This document shows positions 40,982-46,875 of a DNA stretch of 46,875 bases, piece after piece (position 1 is the first letter of the stretch; the number at the start of each line of letters is the position of its first letter). The stretch lies in the NCBI GenBank assembly GCA_001970955.1, contig MPUH01000545.1, positions 1 through 46,875 of the forward strand. Direction: 5' to 3'. A program made the position numbers and the translations under genes. The stretch comes from Stentor coeruleus. Taxonomy: Eukaryota; Ciliophora; Heterotrichea; Heterotrichida; Stentoridae. The notes below the pieces were generated by a model. The model worked only from the letters and a program-made list of their open reading frames with translations. It ran no database searches and had not been told where the DNA came from.

Positions 40982-41550
40982 TTATTTGTTATATTTAAAT
41001 TTGTGGCTTTTATATACTAGATGAACTTTAAGAAGATGTTATGAATCCTCAGATATGCCAATGGTTTTTTGTATAGAAAAAGAAGTTTTTGATTGGTATT
41101 ATGTACAAGAAGGGGTTTTACATTATGATAACGAGAAACTTAGTGTAATATAAAAAAATGCTCTAATTCTCTTATATATATTTTTTAAGGTTATTAGGTA
41201 TATATATATTTATTATAATAACTTAAAAAACTATGCATTCTCGCACCTATATTCTCAACAACATCATAATCCTCTAAAAAATTTCGACAAAATCATCACA
41301 ACCTTAATTCCCAATATCAAAATCTTCAAAAAATCCTAAATGTTCCTCAAATCCAACCTATTAAAATCCTCTTCCTCCACAACCTATAAAAACTTTTTCC
41401 CTTACTTCATCTTAAAAAAAATCCTTCAAATCTCATATCAAAAACTTATCATCAAAAAAACTCTTAATCTTTTATTTAATACTCTTAATGATCATATTAA
41501 AAACTCTTAAGTTTTTTTTTCATTTTCAAACTTATATTTAAAATCAAAAT
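40982..41550. other. Divergent intergenic region
   Basis: 570 nt between the DHHC and coiled-coil gene starts, expected to hold both promoters. It includes a TA-rich simple stretch (about 41172-41220) and a pyrimidine/A-rich block before 41551. Nothing else recognised. Confidence 0.5.
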
Positions 41551-44500
41551 ATGTCAACGGAAGTTGAAGCTGTTGGGAATTTACTAGAAGTAGCAGAAGG
41601 TAAGATATAAAAAGAATTATTATTTTCATTTCCATTGCCTTATGAGCTTGTTGTGAAGTATGAGATCATGCGAGAAAAGGCTTTAAAAAGAGCTGGTCTA
41701 CCTTGTTCATCAGCGAAAATTTGGAGGATTCAAAATGAAGCAAATCGTAAAGCTAAGATGAAGGCCCCAAAATCAGAAGACCCTGATAGGCCACAACCAG
41801 AGATATTAGACAGAATTTCTTATAGTCATGATATAACTTTGAAATACTCAAGGACAATTGCTGATATTTTAGATTCAGTTGATAGGGTTGCTAATAAGAT
41901 AAGCTTGATTCTTGATAATACAGCATGTCCAAGCTTCCCTTATATGTCGAAAATACAGGATTTAGAGATGATTCATTATAAAGATATGCAAAAGTTTAGG
42001 GATATGGAACAGAGCGAGATTAAAATTTTAGACTTTTTCAGTCAGAAGTTCTTGGAAAGGGATAAAGAACTTGGAAGACTTTTACAGAGGACTGAAGAAA
42101 GGTTTATTTATTATGAAAAGTCTTTGCAGGGGTTAGAATCTGAGATTGATTCAGTTATGTATAAAAATAAGTCTGAAAAAAATGACTTCGAATCTCGAAT
42201 TCAAGACTTACAAAATAAATGTGACAACTACTCTCAACAAATAATCAAACTTCAAGAAGCACTTGAAGAAACTACAAAACTCGAAGATCTTTACCATGAA
42301 AATTTACTAATCTCAAAACAAAACTCTCAATTAAAATCCACAATTGAAGATCTTAAAGCTAAAGAGAAAAAAAATAGCGAAATACTCACAGAAAGCCTTT
42401 ATGAATACGAAAACCAACTGTCTATAGCAAGCCGTGACCTTTCAATAAAAGAAAATGAAAGCGAAAGATTAAAAAACCGTCTTGAAGAAATGCAAAAAGA
42501 TTCTAATCAACTCAAATCAAAAATTTCTGAACAAAAAGATGAAACAAATACAATCAAAGCTCAGAATTTCGAACTTCAAAAGGAAATTTCCTTATTAAAA
42601 AACAAAATAAATGAATTAAAAGAAGAAAATATTCAAGCAAAAGTTATGGGAAATGAGTATCAAAAGGAAGTTTTACAGAATAGGAATAGAATAAATGAGC
42701 TAAAAGAAGAGATAAATCAAAATAAACTTATGAATAATGATTATCAAAAGGAATTTAATCAGGCTAAAGCTATAAATAATGAGTTTCAAAGAGAATTACT
42801 AAGGAATAGGACAGAATATAATGAGGTTAAAGAGGAAAATGGTAAATTGAAAGGGTTGGTTTTGGAGTATCAGAAAGAGATAGGGCAAATGAGAGGGAAA
42901 AATGGGGAATTTAAAGAAGAAATGGCTCAGATGAAAACTCTAAATGCGGATTTACAAAAGGAAGTTATGATTTTGAAGAGTAAAAATGCAGAGATGAAAG
43001 GGTTGAATGCTGAACTACAGAAGGAGGCAAAAGAAAGTAAAGGTAAAATGGTTGAGTTAAAAGATGAGATTTCGCAGATGAATTTTTTAAATAACGAACA
43101 GCAAAAAGAACTGATTTTTGTCAAAGGGAAACTTAATGAAGCCAAAAGTGAATCTGAAGATCTTAAATCACATATAAACAGCCTACAAAAAGACTTATCA
43201 CAGTCAAAATCCTTCTCATCAGAACTTTCCCGTGAAACAACCCAAACAAAATCCTTCATTTCTGAGCTCCAAAAAGAACTTCTTCAACAAAAATCCTATA
43301 ATTCCGAAATACAAAAAGATCTAATGCAACAGAAATCCTATAGTTCAGAACTACAAAAAGACTTCTCACTATCTAAAAACAAAAACGAAGACCTAAAAGA
43401 AGAAATTTCTTCCTTAAAATCCAAACAAGCCGAGCTACAAAAAGAAATTTTACTAATAAAAAGTAAAAACAAAGAACAAAAAGAGGATCTGGCAATAAGT
43501 AAAAGTAAAATCACTGAGCTTAACAATGAAATCAAAAACCTTTATGAGCAAAATAATAACTTACAAAAGGAAAATGCTTCAGTTAAAGGTAATAATGATA
43601 AACTTAAAGATGAGGTCAAAGTTTTGAATATGGATTTTGGTAAAGAAAACTCAAACTTGAAAGGAAAAATTAATGAACTTAAAGATGAAATAGCCCATGT
43701 GAAAACTCTAAATATAGAAATTGCCAAAGAAAATTCCTCTTTGAAATCAAGAGCTAATGAGATAAGAGAAGAACTATCAGAAGTGAAAATGAGAAATAAC
43801 GAGATTATGAATGAGATTAATATTACTGCAGGGAGGAATAATGATTTAAAAGAAGAACTAATACAATCAAAAACTTTTACATCCGAAATTCAGAATGAAA
43901 ATGCAATGATCAAAGGGAAAATAAATGAGCTTAAAGAAGAACTCATAAAATCAAAAGAAATCACAACAAATCTAAAATCTGATCTTATCGATATCCAACA
44001 AGAAAACAACCTTCTACGTGACGAGTTATCTCAACATAAATCTTTATGTTCTGAACAACAAAAGGAACTTAGTCAAATGCTGACTCATATTTCTGAATCT
44101 AAAGATGAAGTTACTCAAGTAAAATCACGCAATTCTGACTTACTTAAAGAAATATCGATATACAAAGCTAAACTTTCTGAATATAAAGAAGAATCCGCTC
44201 AGGTCAAAAACAAATTTTCTGAAGTAAAGGAAGAATCAAGCATTTTTAAAAGTAAATTCAGTGATTTAAAGGATGAAAACTCAAGTTTAAAGTCACAAAA
44301 TACGGTTTTACTACAAGAAATTGCAAGGGCTAAAGAAGATAATGTTAGGATTATACAAGAAACTAATAGGATTAAAGAAGAAAGGTCTAATATTGCTCAA
44401 GAACTTAATAGAACTAGAGATGAGTGTCAGAAAATATCAAGTGAGCTTTTTAGGGTTAAGGAAGAAAGTCAAAAGGTGGTAAATGAGTTATATAAAGCTA

Positions 44501-45924
44501 GAGAAGAAGGACAAAAACTTGAGGCTGAACTTTATATGGTAAAAGATGAAAGTCAAATGTTTTCTTTAGATTTTTCAAGGGTAATTGAAGATAATAAAAA
44601 GTATTCACAAGAGTATTTGAGGCTTAAAGAAGAAAACCAGAAATTTTCTCTTGAACTCCCTAAGCTTAAAGATGAGTTAATGAGAAGTGCACTGGAGATT
44701 TCTCGAACTAAAGATGAAGTTTCTCGTTGCAACCAAGAAATAACACAACTCCTTGAGGAAAATCATGTCACCGCACAGGAACTTTCCTTTTATAAAGAAG
44801 AAAGCTTGCGCTTCAACCAAGAACTTTCTCGTTTTAAAGATGAAAACTCTAGATCTAGAGAAGAAAATTCCCATTTCACCATTGAGTTTTCAAGGTCAAA
44901 AGAAGAAAATCTTAAATCAACCCAAGAACTACTTAAAAACAAAGAAGAACTCCTAAAAAGCACCCAAGAAATCTCCAAACTGAAAGAAGAACTTGTTAAA
45001 GCAAACCAAGAAATATCTTACTACAAAGAGCAACTATTAAAATTCAAAGATGAAATCCCAAAATATAGAGATGAGCTCTTTAAATGCTCACAAGAATTCC
45101 CAAGATGTAAAGAAGAAGTTATGAGATATAAAGAAGAAATCCCCAGATATAAAGAAGAACTTGTCCATTATCAAGAAGAAATTACCCGTCTTATGGATGA
45201 AAATATAAACCATAATAATGAAATAGCTCAATATAAGTCTGAGCTTAAAATGTGTACTGAAGAAATCATGAGAGTTTCTGAAGAAAATGCTCAGTTAAGA
45301 GAAGAACTGACTAGATATCAAGATGAGGTTAGTCAATTTGAACAAGAAAATTCAAGATATCATCAAGGTATTAATAGATATAATGAAGAGATTAGTGGTT
45401 ATAAAAAAGGTATGAGAGAGTATCAAGAAGAAATTGCCAAGTGTAAAAAAATGCTTGTTGGACATTCAGATGGTTCTTATGCTATGATAATTCAAAAACT
45501 TAATGATATGTTAAGGAAGATTAAAGAAGCTACACATGAAGTGTTTGTAAAATATGAGAAATCTCATCTAGAGTGGACTGAAGAGATGTGGAAAAACAAC
45601 TCTGAAGTACCAAATGAAGAGTTTGGTGAAGTCCTATACGAAATCGAGTTTCTTTCTTTCATGCTAAACAAACTTGAAAGCGATAACAACTGGCTTGTGG
45701 ACCGGCTTTCTGATTTAGGCCAAGAAAACCATCGTCTCAAAGAGGAATTCACCCAAGACCCTCGATTCAACAACGAAGGATTTTCTAGCCCAAAAAAACC
45801 TAAAGAAAACCTTCATACCGACCTAAAGTCAACAAGCATAGCTCTCAAAAGCTTTGAAGATGCTCGACATAAGCTATTTTCCCAGTTCTCCGAAGCTAAA
45901 CGTGACTCAGGTTTAAACTATTAA
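41551..45924 (+). CDS. Giant coiled-coil protein built of 14-residue repeats
   Basis: Spliced protein of 1452 aa (intron 41600-41614). The start ATG at 41551 gives MSTEVEAVGNLLEVAEELLF, leading into a mixed helical head (~20-220). From ~250 to ~1310 it is almost pure coiled coil in a strict 14-residue (two-heptad) rhythm, for example LQKELLQQKSYNSE / IQKDLMQQKSYSSE and later LLKFKDEIPKYRDE / LFKCSQEFPRCKEE. That is roughly 70 or more units with few visible skips. A short globular-looking C-terminal segment (~1320-1452, LNDMLRKIKEATHEVFVKYE ...) ends the protein. It should form a rod about 150 nm long, as in cytoskeletal or basal-body fibres (inference). It is not myosin: there is no motor domain. 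The repeat makes any paralogue assignment uncertain. Confidence 0.9.
41600..41614 (+). other. 15-nt intron in the coiled-coil gene
   Basis: GTAAGATATAAAAAG. It joins GAAG to AATTATT, giving continuous EVAEELLFSFPLPYELVVK. The intron starts only 49 nt after the ATG. Confidence 0.85.
42560..45440 (+). repeat. 42-nt (14-codon) protein-level repeat array
   Basis: Consecutive 14-residue units in the coiled-coil gene share a pattern near LxKEx(x)xxKxxxxE. DNA copies have diverged, so the repeat is clear in protein but not as exact DNA. Two neighbouring units at about 43267-43352 are nearly identical, which suggests recent unit duplication. Confidence 0.8.
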
Positions 45925-46008
45925 TATATATTAATAACTTATTTTATATATAAAAACTCTCTATTCTCTCAATGAAATCCTGTCAAAATTCTCAATTCTC
46001 TTATAAAT

Positions 46009-46350
46009 ATGGTGAAGACTTCAGACAGACTTTACTCAAGAGCTGTGTTCCTAGGGTACCGACGTGGGATATCTCTACAAAACACCAATCAAGGACTTTT
46101 ACGTGTTGAAGGGGTTAAAACCAAAACTGATGCGAAATGGTACTTGGGGAAACGCGTGGCTTACGTTTACAGAGGGAAAACAGCGAACAAAGAAAAAGGT
46201 CTGACTAAACACCGGAGCATCCAAGGGAAAATCATATCAGTTCATGGGGACAATGGCGTGGTACGTGCTAAATTCCATCACAACTTACCTGGACAAGCAG
46301 TAGGAAAACTAGTCAGAGTTATGCTTTATCCTTTTAGACCTAGTAACTAA
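46009..46350 (+). CDS. RPL35A: Ribosomal protein eL33 (L35A)
   Basis: Protein of 113 aa of the large ribosomal subunit, full family length. The match is plain over its whole length: RLYSRAVFLGYRRGISLQNT near the start, TDAKWYLGKRVAYVYR, the basic KGLTKHRSIQGKIISVHGDN centre, and the C-terminus GQAVGKLVRVMLYPFRPSN. Codon use is cleaner and richer in C-ending codons than in neighbouring genes, as expected for a highly expressed gene. It starts 84 nt after the stop of the coiled-coil gene, so its promoter must be very short. Confidence 0.97.
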   Translation: MVKTSDRLYSRAVFLGYRRGISLQNTNQGLLRVEGVKTKTDAKWYLGKRVAYVYRGKTANKEKGLTKHRSIQGKIISVHGDNGVVRAKFHHNLPGQAVGKLVRVMLYPFRPSN

Positions 46351-46875
46351 GTATTTCTATACTAAATGATAAGATCCACTACTTGAATACTCTTTATATG
46401 CATTTAGAATGCGCTTGTGGGAAAGAATGAGGAATATAAGATTCTTATTATTGCTATCAGTGCTTAAAATCGTCTTTTTATATTGTGCTAATGAGGAAAT
46501 CGACTCTTTTTATTGTAGGGCTTTTATGGAAGCATCCCTGCGATTTGAACGAATGATTTAAAAGTAGTGCTCAAGATGTTTCAGTGCTCAATATGCTTTT
46601 TAATACTATAATTGAAGCATTGTAATTATAGAAGTCAGAAGTTCTACCACTTTGGATGATGTAGTTGCTTTTGAGACTCCATGAATTTTGATTTAAAAAG
46701 TAATTCTTTGAATGAAATGTTTGTTAGTAACAAGGAAATGGATTCAAAAAATACAGTGTTGATGATTATTTCTTGTTGTTACCGAAATTATTTTCCATAT
46801 TTCCCCTTTCAGGCCATGATAGTAATCGTTAAAGCTGATTAAAATTTAGTTAGTTAGTTAGTTAGTCAGTTAGAA
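46351..46875. other. Spacer after eL33
   Basis: 525 nt without a supported gene. Base composition is less extreme than in other spacers. On the minus strand between about 46540 and 46670 are two short tRNA-like motifs that cannot be folded into a tRNA. A TTAG microsatellite closes the window. Confidence 0.45.
46846..46873 (+). repeat. TTAG tetranucleotide microsatellite
   Basis: Seven tandem TTAG units, the sixth being TCAG. It is not an obvious telomere repeat. It may continue beyond the window. Confidence 0.9.

Noticed and set aside
42927..45773. Several 60-110 codon minus-strand frames opposite the coiled-coil gene
   Set aside because: They are Ser/Phe/Leu-rich mirror images of Glu/Lys-rich coiled-coil codons and have no independent support.
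46540..46670. Possible tRNA on the minus strand: a B-box-like GTTCAAATC and an AGTGGTAGAACTTCTGACTTCT segment resembling a D-arm/anticodon arm.
   Set aside because: The halves are about 110 nt apart, no 3' anticodon strand (TCAGA) exists between them, and the T-stem pairs at only 3 of 5 positions. It is at best a decayed tRNA.
46846..46873. TTAG repeats as a telomere
   Set aside because: The unit lacks the G-rich run expected of ciliate telomeres, is imperfect and short, and follows ordinary spacer.

Overview
The window looks like macronuclear DNA of a heterotrich ciliate, most likely Stentor (inference). Four introns can be read with confidence. Each is exactly 15 nt with GT...AG ends (25046-25060, 28436-28450, 40588-40602, 41600-41614), and removing each one restores a recognisable protein or a continuous frame. 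Genes end in TAA, TAG and, for at least one gene, TGA. The dynein-like gene runs more than 3,800 codons with none of the three used as sense, so the standard code applies. That fits Stentor better than Blepharisma (TGA = Trp) or Paramecium/Tetrahymena (TAA/TAG = Gln). The DNA is AT-rich and gene-dense, with compact, nearly intronless genes on both strands and no operon logic.

Layout. 1-604: probable tail of an upstream gene, then AT-rich spacer. 605-4231 (+): WD40-repeat/six-TM cation channel fusion. 4264-4776 (-): small PG-rich (SHIPPO-like) protein. 5617-6900 (-): PP2C phosphatase. About 7532-7840 (-): orphan or decayed coding fragment. 8140-9441 (+): ARID/armadillo chromatin protein. 10024-11103 (-): beta-propeller-like protein. 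11718-12902 (-): oxysterol-binding protein. 13107-13298: single-N gap flanked by an 80-bp duplication, overlapping a frame-broken gene (-). 13576-14109 (+): eIF4E. 14678-15385 (-): membrane hypothetical. 15649-16869 (+): SCP/FCP1-like HAD phosphatase. 17133-17735 (+): zinc-binding GFGxF/CPxC protein. 18363-19769 (+): importin-alpha with a 72-bp tandem duplication. 19863-19985: second single-N gap. 20173-20730 (-): Rab5-like GTPase. 22076-23245 (+): RING/B-box/RanBP2-ZnF protein. 23539-25062 (-): SNF1/AMPK-like kinase whose start codon is split by an intron. 25089-26198 (+): RINGv-FHA protein. 27213-27626 (-): small C2H2-like protein. 28215-39881 (+): dynein-heavy-chain-like giant. 39902-40981 (-): DHHC palmitoyltransferase. 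41551-45924 (+): giant 14-residue-repeat coiled coil. 46009-46350 (+): ribosomal protein eL33.

How the genes relate. Most are independent eukaryotic housekeeping or signalling genes: translation (eIF4E, eL33), transport (importin-alpha, Rab, OSBP), signalling (PP2C, SNF1-like kinase, SCP phosphatase) and chromatin (ARID). A cilia/cytoskeleton theme runs through the WD40 channel, the PG-rich protein, the dynein-like protein and the coiled-coil protein. The standout is the dynein-like chain. It keeps the dynein architecture, but its main ATPase site (AAA1) has lost both the Walker A and Walker B motifs, AAA4 has lost its P-loop, and the protein ends just after AAA6. It looks like a full-size dynein pseudoenzyme. 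Three exact duplications of 60-80 bp, two of them flanking single Ns, show that parts of this assembly need checking.
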